Assembly: GCF_001420715.1 (NCBI RefSeq)
Contig: NZ_LJJC01000004.1
Location: forward strand, 3,739,740 to 3,803,739
Source of the DNA: Heyndrickxia shackletonii
Lineage (GTDB): Bacteria; Bacillota; Bacilli; Bacillales; Bacillaceae_C
DNA length: 64,000 nucleotides
Direction of reading: 5' to 3'
The notes beneath the pieces were generated by a model. It was not told the DNA's origin. It did not search any database and saw only the letters and a program-made list of their open reading frames with translations. Both the position numbers and the translations under genes were made by a program. Below are positions 53,359 through 61,372 of the stretch, in pieces (position 1 is the stretch's first letter; each line of letters begins with the position of its first letter).

Positions 53359-53582
53359 TGTCGAAGGAATAAAACAAAATACTAATGATTTTTTACCCTG
53401 AAAAAGTTACTAATATGAAATTGTTGGTATAAACGCATTTTTTAATAGTATTATTTTACCATTATTATTATCCTAATAAAAGATAAAATTTTCCTAATAT
53501 AATTTCTGTGGTCACATTTGCTTGCTTCAAAATAAAACAACTTGCTCCTTTTGCACTTTATATCCGTTCATGCCCACGCATA

Positions 53583-53624
53583 AAAAAGAAGCTTCCCACA
53601 AGTTGGATAAACCTCTGAGAAGCA
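53583..53624 (-). terminator. Terminator of the chemoreceptor operon
   Basis: GCTTCTCAGAGG ... GGGAAGC followed by TTCTTTTTTATG on the minus strand. An additional hairpin AAGGTGAAAAT ... ATTTTCACC lies directly after the chemoreceptor stop (53645-53694). Confidence 0.65.
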
Positions 53625-53699
53625 ACATATACTTATCAGCCAGCAAGGTGAAAATCTTTATATTGCTGCACTGACCTTATTTTCACCATCTTGTCCTAC

Positions 53700-54854
53700 T
53701 TAAGCTTCAGCAGTTTCAACACCATTACTCCATACAAGTAATTTGTTTACATCATTTTTTAACTCTACAAGATCTTTTGCTTCCTCTACAAGTTTTTCCA
53801 TTGTATGTAGTTCATCATCACTAATTTCAATTAGTTCCTCAAACATTTCAACAGATTCCCGAGAAATAGAAGCTATCTCCACAATTGCTGTCATTATCTG
53901 CTGAGTAGCAGAAGATAATTCTTCTGTACTTGCGGAAGTATTTTCATTATTTTCAGCAATGATCTTTGTAGTAGATAGTATCTTTTCGAACATGGCTCCA
54001 ACCTCGACAATAGTCGAATTTGTTTCTTTAAATTCTTCTGTTCCCTGTTGCATGGACTCGACAACTATTTCCGTTTCTTCTTGTATATTCTTTACAATAT
54101 TTGATACTTCAGAAGAAGACTGGCGTGATTGTTCGGCCAATTTTCGAACCTCATCCGCAACAACCGCAAATCCTTTACCATGTTCCCCCGCACGGGCAGC
54201 TTCTATTGCTGCATTCAATGCTAATAAATTAATTTGTTCTGAAATCCCTGTAATCACTTTTACAATAGTGCCGATTTCGTGAGATTTTTCTCCGAGTTTA
54301 TTTATTGCATCAGATGTTGTATTTATCGTTTGATTAAATTGCTCCATCTTTTCTAAGGAATTCTTTAGCTTCTCGTTTCCATCTTGCGTCAATGCTAAGG
54401 TAGTATTCGATTGTTCTGAAATTTGATTGGATCTCACTGATAGATCTTCGATAGCCTGTGCCATTTCTTCCATAGATGCTGCGCTTTCTTCTGTGGCGAC
54501 TAATTGTTTCTGTAAGCCTCTGCCTACCTCATCAATTGCCGCTCTTACAATATCGGCTTTCTCAGAAGCATATTCACCCGTTTTAGCGAGATTTTCTCCT
54601 ATATCATTGACATTTTTTGAAAAGGAAAAAAACGTTTCCCTAACTCGGCTGAAAAACTCAATTAATTGATTAAATACAGTATGATCAGAACTTCTTTCAT
54701 TCACTTTATTTATGATATTACCTGCTGCTACTTCTTTCATTCCATTTATTATTTCTTTATTAATTTGATGACGTTTTATTGAATAATACCGGTAAGCAAA
54801 ATAGACTGATACCACCAATAAAATAACAATAATACCTAGCAAAATAGCTTCCAT
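53700..54854 (-). CDS. Methyl-accepting chemotaxis-type protein without an external sensor
   Basis: A 384-residue receptor. One N-terminal helix ([20 protein letters not shown]) is followed directly by coiled coil. The signalling tip is fully conserved: [20 protein letters not shown] and [20 protein letters not shown]. There is no periplasmic ligand domain, so it must sense an internal or membrane cue, possibly through the two proteins encoded before it. Third gene of the riboswitch-B operon. Confidence 0.9.
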   Translation of the reverse strand: MEAILLGIIVILLVVSVYFAYRYYSIKRHQINKEIINGMKEVAAGNIINKVNERSSDHTVFNQLIEFFSRVRETFFSFSKNVNDIGENLAKTGEYASEKADIVRAAIDEVGRGLQKQLVATEESAASMEEMAQAIEDLSVRSNQISEQSNTTLALTQDGNEKLKNSLEKMEQFNQTINTTSDAINKLGEKSHEIGTIVKVITGISEQINLLALNAAIEAARAGEHGKGFAVVADEVRKLAEQSRQSSSEVSNIVKNIQEETEIVVESMQQGTEEFKETNSTIVEVGAMFEKILSTTKIIAENNENTSASTEELSSATQQIMTAIVEIASISRESVEMFEELIEISDDELHTMEKLVEEAKDLVELKNDVNKLLVWSNGVETAEA

Positions 54855-54897
54855 GATATATAAATCCCCTAACTCCTTTTAATTATTGATCATTATT

Positions 54898-55608
54898 TTA
54901 AAGCTCTTTTAATAGAATATATGTTCCATCCGCTACATTTTCAGGAATACCATTCAATTTACTATTTTCCTGATATTTATGAACAATATAATTTCCTTCT
55001 AAATCTTTATATTTTTGTATATTATGATATTTGTCGAATATTCGTACTGATTTCGGGTTTGTCGCTTCGACTAAAACAGCCTTCAACCCTTGTGACTTCG
55101 CTTTTGTGATCAAACTATTTCCTAATTCCTGAATAATTTCGTGACGGCCATGTTCTGCTATCACTCCTATCATGAATAGGTGTAATAACTCTCCATCTTC
55201 GATTTCTTTTCCGTTTCGTTTTTGATAATCTTCCATGAAACGTTTATCCACATCCTCCAAAACATGCAGAATGACATTCATGTTAGAAAAAGAACCTTCA
55301 AATATATCTTCTCCAATAATTTCTGGTGCATTTGTATCGCCAGCAAGCACACCAACAACATTATTCTGAGCATCCTTTGCGACTACGCAATATCCCTGGT
55401 CTACTGTAGAGTCTAAATAATCCTTGGTAAACTGATAGAAATCTTCATAGCCTAAATTTAATTGACCTACCATCGGTTCCTGAACCCATTTCCCAGCAAC
55501 CTCCACTCCAATAAATGTACGAGCTAGACATTCAGCTGCTTTCTCTATTAAATCTGTTTGTTCCTTCGTTATAATTTCATATGTATACAATTCTAGTGTT
55601 GTTTGCAT
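54898..55608 (-). CDS. GNAT-fold protein in the riboswitch operon
   Basis: A 236-residue soluble protein with a GNAT-like acetyltransferase pattern: an N-terminal helix pair (KEQTDLIEKAAECLARTFIG), a central strand region (YCVVAKDAQNNVVGVLAGDT), LHLFMIGVIAEHGRHEIIQE at the acetyl-CoA site, and LKAVLVEATNPKSVRIFDKY. The R/Q-x-x-G-x-G/A loop is degenerate, so activity is uncertain. It lies between the STAS-like and chemoreceptor genes and could act as an internal sensor or modifier. ATG follows AAAGGAAG. Confidence 0.6.
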   Translation of the reverse strand: MQTTLELYTYEIITKEQTDLIEKAAECLARTFIGVEVAGKWVQEPMVGQLNLGYEDFYQFTKDYLDSTVDQGYCVVAKDAQNNVVGVLAGDTNAPEIIGEDIFEGSFSNMNVILHVLEDVDKRFMEDYQKRNGKEIEDGELLHLFMIGVIAEHGRHEIIQELGNSLITKAKSQGLKAVLVEATNPKSVRIFDKYHNIQKYKDLEGNYIVHKYQENSKLNGIPENVADGTYILLKEL

Positions 55609-55656
55609 TGATTGAACTTCCTTTCAAATTCTGATTAAAAATTCCCTTGCTATTGA

Positions 55657-56025
55657 TTACATAGAATGAGGTATTTTATCGACTAATTTACCTGTGAACA
55701 CAATTCTTTCAAGTACATTCCTAATTTGCACTTGAGCAATTTTAGAGGAAGGTTTAACTACAAGGATATCCTTAAAACCTAAGGTAGTATAAAATTGCAT
55801 CGCTCCCTCCAACTGCGGTAAAACCTTGGATGGGACAGGTGTTTGGTGAGTTGAATCAACAACTAACGTATACTCACGTCTCGATACTTTATTAATCGTA
55901 TCCTGTAAATCTTTCATATAACCTTCTGCGTCTTCCTCCCTTATTAACCCATGCACCTGTACATGAACTTCCTTCGCGGTCTCATTAATTGCCATTTTGT
56001 ATTTCTTTTTATCTACGACTATCAT
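55657..56025 (-). CDS. STAS/SpoIIAA-like domain protein
   Basis: A 122-residue single-domain protein with an alternating strand/helix pattern: AKEVHVQVHGLIREEDAEGY, REYTLVVDSTHQTPVPSKVL, GFKDILVVKPSSKIAQVQIR. This resembles STAS-like proteins of the SpoIIAA type but lacks a clear phosphorylatable Ser context. It is the first gene after riboswitch B, behind AAAGGAGATG. It may bind a partner in the chemoreceptor module. Family assignment moderate. Confidence 0.6.
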   Translation of the reverse strand: MIVVDKKKYKMAINETAKEVHVQVHGLIREEDAEGYMKDLQDTINKVSRREYTLVVDSTHQTPVPSKVLPQLEGAMQFYTTLGFKDILVVKPSSKIAQVQIRNVLERIVFTGKLVDKIPHSM

Positions 56026-56102
56026 CTCTTCATCTCCTTTTTCTCTATAGTCTGCTATACTTCTTTGTTAACCTTTGCACATTCTTTTCGAACGAGTGCA
56101 AT

Positions 56103-56137
56103 AAAAAAAGCTATCCCAGATACAGATAAGGACAGCC
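56103..56137 (-). terminator. Expression-platform terminator of riboswitch B
   Basis: GCTGTCC ... GGGATAGC followed by TTTTTTTA on the minus strand, between aptamer B and the STAS gene. Confidence 0.75.
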
Positions 56138-56167
56138 AAATCATCGAATAATCGCATGTTTATTATT

Positions 56168-56248
56168 CTTGGCAACCCGACTATCATTATCCTAGAGGAT
56201 ATTAGACTCGTAGCTTTGCGTCCTTACCTTTCGATAAGTTTGCCTTTT
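56168..56248 (-). ncRNA. Cyclic-di-GMP-I riboswitch (GEMM-I), chemoreceptor-operon leader
   Basis: On the minus strand: GGCAAACTTATCGAAAGGTA, then AGGACGCAAAGCTACGAGTC, TAATATCCTCTAGGATAATG, and ATAGTCGGGTTGCC. The GEMM-I core (GAAA loop, GACGCAAAGC, terminal GGGTTGCC) is intact, while the tetraloop-receptor arm is more divergent than in riboswitch A. It is followed by a terminator and then the STAS-GNAT-chemoreceptor operon. Confidence 0.9.
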
Positions 56249-56396
56249 TCAATTTTAGACAAAAAAGCAGTACTAAGTTCATGATGATATTGAACTATTA
56301 CATTATAAATTATTTGTAATTTTTTGTCGAACTAGAATTTTTTACTTTGTTTGCATATGATTAGGCAAATCCCAATGCATCGTTATATATAGGAAA

Positions 56397-56435
56397 AGAA
56401 GCATTCGACATAAAATGACGAATGCTTCTTTTTCA
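56397..56435. terminator. Terminator downstream of the YiaA/B gene
   Basis: AGAAGCATTCG / CGAATGCTTCT with an 11-nt loop and T-rich sides on both strands. Confidence 0.8.
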
Positions 56436-56509
56436 TTAGAGATATCTTATTTTTTTATGGATGTGGCGCTTTCTCGTTAGTTTGAAACGGCAGAACCGTC
56501 CCCGCGTGT

Positions 56510-56980
56510 TCAATCTCTTACTCTTGCTCTCTGTGTATCTCTAATATTTTTTTGAACTGTTATGGCCGCAAATAAACTAAGGACAAATGCCATGCCATAA
56601 AAACCCTTTTCGCTTAAAACAATACTTCCCGCATTGTATAAACCGATGGCCATTAATAAAATGGATATCATAAGTGCAATCCAACTAATGCCATAATAAA
56701 TATTGGTAACCGGTATACCCTCATCTTTATCTCTGACCGCTTTTTGTAAGGATACCGCTGAATAGAGTCCAAATATTAAAACCGCAAAGTAATACCCTTT
56801 TTCGTTCAATTCCATCGTTGCATTAAACAAACCGATAAGATAAGCAGCAACACCTATTAACAGCGCTGCCCAAGAAGCACCTTTGAAAGCTGGAGTCGGT
56901 TCTCCCTCTTTTCTTTCCACTTTCACCTTTGGTTCATTTTGTTTTTCTTTATCCATTAAAATCTCATTATCAACAGACAT
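56510..56980 (-). CDS. YiaA/YiaB-type inner membrane protein
   Basis: A 156-residue protein. A charged N-terminal ~33 residues are followed by two copies of a two-helix YiaAB domain (first [20 protein letters not shown]...[11 protein letters not shown]; second [20 protein letters not shown]...[11 protein letters not shown]). Each ends with a QK-x-x-RD motif ([18 protein letters not shown]). Function unknown. ATG at 56980 follows GGGGGGAG. An 'AACCGTCCCCG' intergenic tag lies just after the stop. Confidence 0.85.
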   Translation of the reverse strand: MSVDNEILMDKEKQNEPKVKVERKEGEPTPAFKGASWAALLIGVAAYLIGLFNATMELNEKGYYFAVLIFGLYSAVSLQKAVRDKDEGIPVTNIYYGISWIALMISILLMAIGLYNAGSIVLSEKGFYGMAFVLSLFAAITVQKNIRDTQRARVRD

Positions 56981-57356
56981 CGAAAGTTTCTCCCCCCATA
57001 TTCATATCTAAAAAAGTGGAACACCATCTCCATAGTTACATGATCGTGTTCTGCTTACATCTATTATATAGCGACTTTTCGGAATGGTATATATTTTCAT
57101 TTAATTCCTATTTATGATTTTTATACTCGCAAATAAGGGAAAACACACTGCCTAGTCTTTTTTTTTCGTTACAACTTGTATTCCAGAACACCCTGTCATC
57201 AAGAGTAAAGCAGAAGTCTTATAGGTATAAAGTCGGAATTTTTAATTATAAGGAAAAAAGGCAAAAACTTTTCGCTATAATTGGAAGATATAGTATGTAT
57301 TTACAATTTTGTTAGTGCAAAAATCACATTTTTTTGCTTGAAGGGGTGTGGGGGAA

Positions 57357-58781
57357 ATGAAAAAACTGTTTGGAATTTTTTTAACGGTTAGTTTGCTACT
57401 TGTCGGCTGCAACGGAGAAAAAGTCGCCAATAAAGAAAACGATCATTCCAGAAAAACAAAAAAGGCGGAAGCGGCGCAAAAGAAAGAGAAGAATAATTGG
57501 CAATCAATACTAAACGATATCCAGCTGGATTCAACCAAAGAAGCTTTAAAGGATCAAAAAGCTGGAATATTAGTAAAAGATAATACGAAGGAACAAGAAA
57601 CAAAAGATGTCCCATTGTTCCCGACTGATATGGACAGTGAACTGAAGGGTAAGCTGACAGAACAATTAAAGTCATTAACCGAGGAAACGAAGAACCCGGA
57701 AAAGCTTGAAAAAGGATTACTCTATTTACTTGGGAGTCCCTATTATAAGGATGTCATTGAAACAGCAGAAGCATTTAAACCTGACTTTAAAGAACCGGAT
57801 TTACCGGAACCGGAAAAAATGACTAAAACAGAAAAGGGGAAAGCAAAAAGCTCAAAAGCAATCATATTACTGGATGCGAGCTCCAGTATGCTGCAGAAAG
57901 TTGGAGGCAAAATGAAGATGGCCATTGCCAAAGATGCGGTCAAACGTTTTGCGAAAACAATCGGGCAATCCAGTGATGTTTCTCTCATTGTATATGGTCA
58001 TGTCGGAAGTTCTGCTGATAAAGATATGAAAAAGTCGTGCAGCGCAATTGAAGAGAAATATACAATGGGAAAATACAACGAAAATACGTTTGTCAAAGCG
58101 GTAAACTCCTTTCAAGCGAAAGGGTGGACACCGCTTGCAGGAGCGATAAAGAAAGCGAAGGAAATGGCAAAAGACTATGAAGCCGATACGACGATTTATA
58201 TCGTCAGTGACGGTGCGGAAACCTGCGGAGGCAATCCAGTAAAAGAAGCCGAAGCATTCGCATCTGTAAATAATGAGTATAAAGTAAACATCATCGGCTT
58301 TGATGTAGATTCCAAATCGGAAGATCAATTAAAGAAAGTGGCGGACGCGGGGAACGGCAAGTATTATTCCGCTAATAATCCGAACGATTTAAGTAAAACT
58401 ATTGAAGAACAATGGCTTCCTTCCGCGCTCGATCTTGCTTATTCTTTTACGAAGGCACCTGATCCATGGGAAGTTTTAGCAGAGTATAAACGATTTGATG
58501 CACTAAATGAACCGCTGAAAAATATGATATCGCGGGAAAATGACAGGTATACGAAGGCAGTCCAGTTACTGGAGGAAAACCATTGGATTGATTCGGAGAC
58601 ATCTTCTACCCTGCGGAAGTGGTTATCGGAAAGAAACGAACAATTACGAAATTTCGCTTCCCAATTAAGTCAAGAAAAATATAAAGAAATCGATGACAGA
58701 GCGAGTGAAATTAGTAAAAAGGTAAAAGAATGGACAGATAGAATGTGGAAGCTGAGAAAAGAAAGCGGGAAGGTATGGTAG
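57357..58781 (+). CDS. VWA-domain lipoprotein
   Basis: A 474-residue exported lipoprotein (lipobox LLVGC near residue 18). A Lys/Glu-rich linker precedes a von Willebrand A domain with the metal site LLDASSSML and later metal ligands in GWTPLAGAI and IVSDGAETCGG. The C-terminal ~130 residues are helical and charged (EQLRNFASQLSQEKYKEIDD). The domain suggests protein binding at the cell surface. I start at ATG 57357; a GTG three codons upstream is also in frame. Partner unknown; the neighbouring genes give no clue. Confidence 0.85.
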   Translation: MKKLFGIFLTVSLLLVGCNGEKVANKENDHSRKTKKAEAAQKKEKNNWQSILNDIQLDSTKEALKDQKAGILVKDNTKEQETKDVPLFPTDMDSELKGKLTEQLKSLTEETKNPEKLEKGLLYLLGSPYYKDVIETAEAFKPDFKEPDLPEPEKMTKTEKGKAKSSKAIILLDASSSMLQKVGGKMKMAIAKDAVKRFAKTIGQSSDVSLIVYGHVGSSADKDMKKSCSAIEEKYTMGKYNENTFVKAVNSFQAKGWTPLAGAIKKAKEMAKDYEADTTIYIVSDGAETCGGNPVKEAEAFASVNNEYKVNIIGFDVDSKSEDQLKKVADAGNGKYYSANNPNDLSKTIEEQWLPSALDLAYSFTKAPDPWEVLAEYKRFDALNEPLKNMISRENDRYTKAVQLLEENHWIDSETSSTLRKWLSERNEQLRNFASQLSQEKYKEIDDRASEISKKVKEWTDRMWKLRKESGKVW

Positions 58782-59035
58782 TAAAGTAAGAAACGAACAT
58801 GATTTGAACATTTTTACCCCGGCATGAAAATTATTCTGGGCCAATCGATATCAAAGCTGTGTTCATGAAATCAGATTTTCTATTTCCACAAAGATTCCCT
58901 AGTCCACTATAAACTTTTCTATCGGTTTATGGTAAAATTAAATTCCTTGGCAGGGGCAACTAAAAAAGAGAGTTTGCATTTTATTGTAACGGGTTCCGAT
59001 ACGGGGTGCAAAAAAGAAAATCGAAATATGTTTTT

Positions 59036-59067
59036 AGCGTGAATTCACAATCGAATTCACGCTTTTA
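59036..59067. terminator. Left inner terminator of element 2
   Basis: AGCGTGAATTC / GAATTCACGCT with a 6-nt loop, then TTTAATT. It shields the cargo gene from outside transcription. Confidence 0.85.
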
Positions 59068-59233
59068 ATTATTCTTATATTTCAACATTTTCTCTATATC
59101 GCTTGAAAAAACAGCAAGAAAATCACAACGACTTTTTTCAATGTGACAACACTTGTTGTCCATTAAGAATTTACGTGCGAAAATGGTTGTGAATTTGCAT
59201 AAAAACCATTCTAAAAATGGAGGAGGAAATTAT

Positions 59234-59665
59234 CTGGATAAAACCAAAGTTAAGGCTTATTTTAGTGCTGTGGGTGATGAATTTCCTGTGGTGGCAGTTA
59301 CCAAAGCTCTTGGTATTGAGCCTACAAATACTTATAAAAAAGGAGATGCTATCGAAAGACCTGATAATCCTAATCTTGTATCCACCAAAATCAGATATAG
59401 AAAAGAGACTGATTGGACTTTAAGCACTGGATACCAAGAATCATACGATATAAATAATCAGTTGAATGTAATTCTAAAATCGCTTGAAGGGAAAACGGAA
59501 CAATTAAAACATCTCAAGGAGAAATATGGTTTAGAGTTTCTTTTTATGGTAGTGATTCAAGTTGAGAATAATGAATCGCCAGCAATGTATTTACAGAAAG
59601 TCATTATTGATTTCGCTAGTTCAATTCAAGCGGAAATTCATTTTGATTTATATATATTTAGTTAA
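59234..59665 (+). CDS. DUF4279 protein, cargo of element 2, probable CTG start
   Basis: A soluble protein of about 143 residues. DKTKVKAYFSAVGDEFPVVA, the repeat-like TKALGIEPTNTYKKGDAIER and ETDWTLSTGYQES match the DUF4279 family, whose function is unknown. The frame is open from 59153, but the strong site GGAGGAGG (59219-59226) lies 7 nt before CTG 59234, and the family's usual N-terminus starts at that point. I therefore propose a CTG start; the alternative is ATG 59183 or an earlier codon without a ribosome site. It is bounded by terminators and by the element's inverted ends. Confidence 0.75.
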   Translation: MDKTKVKAYFSAVGDEFPVVAVTKALGIEPTNTYKKGDAIERPDNPNLVSTKIRYRKETDWTLSTGYQESYDINNQLNVILKSLEGKTEQLKHLKEKYGLEFLFMVVIQVENNESPAMYLQKVIIDFASSIQAEIHFDLYIFS

Positions 59666-59669
59666 AATA

Positions 59670-59704
59670 AAAACGCTGTTGATGTTGGAATCAACAGCGT
59701 TTTC
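59670..59704 (+). terminator. Right inner terminator of element 2
   Basis: AAAACGCTGTTGA / TCAACAGCGTTTT with a short loop, just after the DUF4279 stop. Confidence 0.85.
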
Positions 59705-59976
59705 TAATGTGATGAATTGCTTTGAGATTTTCTTTGAGAAACAAGATGTGTTTTATCTTGTTTGCACTTAAAAATGGAACCCGTTAATTTTATTGCGAAC
59801 TCTCTTTTTCATGGGGAACACTTTTCACTAGGAAATACCATAGTTTTTTCTCAATTTTGAGGAAATAAATAGGATTTTAAACATAAAGCAACTGGTCTTT
59901 ATCGTAAAATTTTAAAACCTATTTGCATATTTAACGTATAATTATTAACTAGTTTTTTGGTGAAAGGGTGAAAGCA

Positions 59977-60558
59977 ATGAAACCAAAGTTTATCGAACGA
60001 TTATATAAATCCAATAATGTAAAAACCATAGGGGAACGAATTGGCACTTTTTTTATGATCGTGTGCGCCATATTTTTCATTTTGACGCTTATCATTTATG
60101 GAATTTCATTTTTCTTCAAAGATGATTGGATTGTTCATGAGATCATTCAGTTGATTAGTGGGATTTGTTTCACACTTGTTTTCTGTTCGGCCTTTATTAC
60201 AATAATTTTTATGACTCGTAATTGGATTTGGAAACTATTAGGTGTTTTGATAACAATCGCTTTTTTCTATGCTGCAACTACACTCATGGTAGATGTGAAA
60301 ATGATTTATAACGATAAGGTCGCGTATGAAAATAAGCAATTCGAAAAGATCGTTGGCATCCCGAAAGAGGTGGAATATGATAATCCAGAGTCTGGACCGA
60401 ATAGGGTTTATGAGATCATGTTTGAAGATGTAACAGTTGAAGCTATACATCTATGGATACACCAAGATTATTTTGAAAAAAATATGAAAGGGAAAAGACT
60501 GGAAGTTCTCTATTTACCGAACAGTCATTATGCCATGAATATTCGTGTGGTTGATTAA
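59977..60558 (+). CDS. Membrane protein of unknown function
   Basis: A 193-residue protein with three hydrophobic helices (residues ~25-47, 58-80, 87-105: FFMIVCAIFFILTLIIYGIS and others). A C-terminal domain of about 85 residues with beta character follows (YEIMFEDVTVEAIHLWIHQD, KRLEVLYLPNSHYAMNIRV), recalling DUF3592-like layouts. I start at ATG 59977 behind GAAAGGG; a GTG lies three codons upstream. Not recognised with confidence. It is the last ordinary gene before a decayed stretch. Confidence 0.65.
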   Translation: MKPKFIERLYKSNNVKTIGERIGTFFMIVCAIFFILTLIIYGISFFFKDDWIVHEIIQLISGICFTLVFCSAFITIIFMTRNWIWKLLGVLITIAFFYAATTLMVDVKMIYNDKVAYENKQFEKIVGIPKEVEYDNPESGPNRVYEIMFEDVTVEAIHLWIHQDYFEKNMKGKRLEVLYLPNSHYAMNIRVVD

Positions 60559-61184
60559 TGAAGTATGATTTGGAACATCTTAATTCGCATTGCTGTCTCT
60601 TAACATAAGAATAAGTGAATCCTATAAAGGTTTTGAAGAACAATTTCTACCGTGCTCGATTTGATAGATTAAGTTATTTTGGTCACCTATCCGAACATAT
60701 TTTGTAATGAAATCTCTTAATTTTTAAGTTTCACCTTTTGCGATACTGTGGACTTTCTTCAAATGCTCATGATAATGTTCATCTGTTAATAGATCATTTT
60801 CTTCTTTTTTTATTTTATTGAAATACAAATAATTAAGGGTGTATATGACCGTGCTCGATAGGATAGATGCATAACAGCCCTTTTAGAACCATCAGGACAT
60901 ATATTAACTAGTAGTGCATCCTTACTTGTTAACTTTGCTTTGCTACTTGTTTATCGCATCTTTTGCGTCATGAGGGATATCCTTATCTTACATAACATTC
61001 GACATTCCTAAAGGGAATTCTTCTATGATAAAATGTCCTACTTAGTAGTACGACTATTTATTCTTGATAAGAAGTGTATAAACGTTCAAGATAATAATTC
61101 ATTTATGAAATCTGGGAATAATTCAGTTTCATGGCTTCAAATATAACCATTATTTAACATCCCTATTTTAAATTACTGATACAC
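60559..61184. other. Gene-poor, probably decayed stretch
   Basis: No complete gene seen. Two copies of ACCGTGCTCGAT-N2-GATAGAT lie about 200 nt apart (near 60648 and 60847). Short open pieces remain on the minus strand, for example one of about 45 codons ending with TAA near 60727 (DLLTDEHYHEHLKKVHSIAK). These look like remnants of lost genes between the chromosome backbone and the reverse-transcriptase locus. Confidence 0.4.
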
Positions 61185-61208
61185 AAAAACCCACCTTTTA
61201 TGGTGGGT
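61185..61208 (-). terminator. Terminator of the first reverse-transcriptase gene
   Basis: ACCCACC-ATAAAA-GGTGGGT followed by TTTTG on the minus strand, about 165 nt after the RT stop at 61373. Confidence 0.75.
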
Positions 61209-61372
61209 GATACTATTTATGCCTTATGGTATTCCTTAATACCTTCTTAGTTATTAAAGTTCTAGTACAATATTATTAGTATGATCTATCATTTTCGTTT
61301 TTGATGCAGAATTGACTCGATGACCATTGAATCTTATTTTTGGTTCCACTTTTTACCCCATTTTCAACCCTA

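Larger units (their letters stand above)
58987..59786. mobile_element. Non-autonomous element 2 with 26-bp TIRs, carrying a DUF4279 gene
   Basis: Inverted 26-bp ends: 58987-59012 and 59761-59786, both TAACGGGTTCC-N8-GTGCAAA. The flanks are a perfect 9-bp direct repeat, ATTTTATTG (58978-58986 and 59787-59795), the footprint of a transposition. Inside are a terminator, the DUF4279 gene, a second terminator and no transposase. It belongs to the same family as element 1 (35744-36180). Confidence 0.9.

Noticed and set aside
57388-58328. Minus-strand ORFs of 81-153 residues across the VWA gene
   Set aside because: Antisense shadows of a lipoprotein gene with a clear lipobox and metal site.
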